Positions 63,301-64,000 of a stretch of DNA of 64,000 nt are shown in pieces. A program made the position numbers and the translations under genes. The stretch is from Atrichornis clamosus. Lineage: Eukaryota > Chordata > Aves > Passeriformes > Menuridae. The notes beneath the pieces are model-generated. The model was not told the origin of the DNA. It saw only the letters and a list, made by a program, of their open reading frames with translations, and searched no databases. How positions within the stretch are numbered: the first letter of the stretch is position 1; each line of letters starts with the position of its first letter. The stretch covers positions 62,001 to 126,000 of the forward strand of contig WBMZ01002672.1 in the NCBI GenBank assembly GCA_013400975.1, read 5' to 3'.

Positions 63301-64000
63301 ACATCTACTATTGACATATTTCAACTCTATGACCCCTTGAGGTTCCTTTCAAGAGGAATTATCCTGGAAGACTGTGCACTTGTTGGTGTGAAACTCTGTG
63401 TAGACAGAGCTAACTACTGCAGGTACTGCTGAGGGCATGTTTGCAGTAGCACATAATTCTTCTCAGGCTGTGAATCCTGGGAAAGGAGCTGAGCAAATAT
63501 TTAAGTATTGAGTCAATGTTGAACTCCAGCCACTGGGGCTGCTGAGCTAGTACTGCCTAAGCCTTTTAGCTTCTAGTTCTCCAGCTTTCTGAGAGGCCTT
63601 GCTAGCTTTTATGAATGAACTAGATATATCCCAGTAGCTTTGATGACTACTCATAACTTTTCTGTCATTGTAGAAATGGGCCATATTTCGTTATACATCC
63701 CATCTTTCTGTCCATGGGATTAAACTTGCAAAAACCCAGACATTCTTTTACTCTAACCAGAACCTCAGTCTGTTAGCTTACTGTGTTAGTGTAAACTTAT
63801 CAGCACATACTAAATCTATGTTTCAGAATGTGGTGGGAGCAGAATAAATGTTTAGTGTTCTGAAACAGGCATTTTAGATGCCTTTAATATCTTCTCACTT
63901 GTAGCACAGCAGTCCTACCAACTGTGTGTTCAAATCACATTGTGCCTTTAAATATCATTGAAACTTGAAAACTTCTGGTAACACAACACAAACTTCTAGT

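Overview
The window is vertebrate nuclear DNA, almost certainly from a bird. It carries two neighbouring genes in the order and orientation known from chicken and human (PSMA1 on the minus strand, PDE3B on the plus strand). The interspersed repeats are mostly truncated CR1 LINE 3' ends, the typical avian repeat. Most of the sequence is AT-rich, with two CpG islands, one at each gene's 5' end. There is one 47-base gap and one isolated N. No bacterial-type operons, CRISPR arrays, rRNA or tRNA genes were seen.

Layout. 1-1.13 kb: A-rich flank beyond the 3' end of PSMA1. 1.13-10.5 kb: the complete PSMA1 gene on the minus strand, encoding the 20S proteasome subunit alpha type 1. All ten coding exons can be joined in phase to a 261-residue protein. 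One intron uses a GC donor, one intron contains a perfect 81-bp tandem duplication, and intron 1 is mostly CR1. 10.5-30.1 kb: intergenic DNA. It holds a set of splice-bounded, in-phase open segments on the minus strand at 11.75-13.63 kb, whose last donor is phase-compatible with PSMA1 exon 2. It also holds a decayed segment resembling a DIRS-type retrotransposon gag (17.9-18.4 kb), a perfect 126-bp tandem duplication, and two CR1 fragments. 30.1-31.8 kb: CpG island, sequence gap, two upstream ORFs and coding exon 1 of PDE3B on the plus strand (334 residues: membrane-anchoring region plus the N-terminal phosphorylation-site region). 31.8-64 kb: the start of a long PDE3B intron 1. Exon 2 was not found, so the catalytic domain lies beyond the window. 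This intron holds five CR1 fragments, a few cryptic exon-like segments and two consensus cAMP response elements.

How the parts relate. PSMA1 and PDE3B face away from each other, with about 20 kb between their CpG-island promoters. Their products are functionally unrelated: protein degradation versus cAMP/cGMP hydrolysis downstream of insulin. I found no convincing exotic system. The best candidate for something undescribed is the possible upstream-initiated PSMA1 transcript or independent spliced gene at 11.3-13.7 kb.
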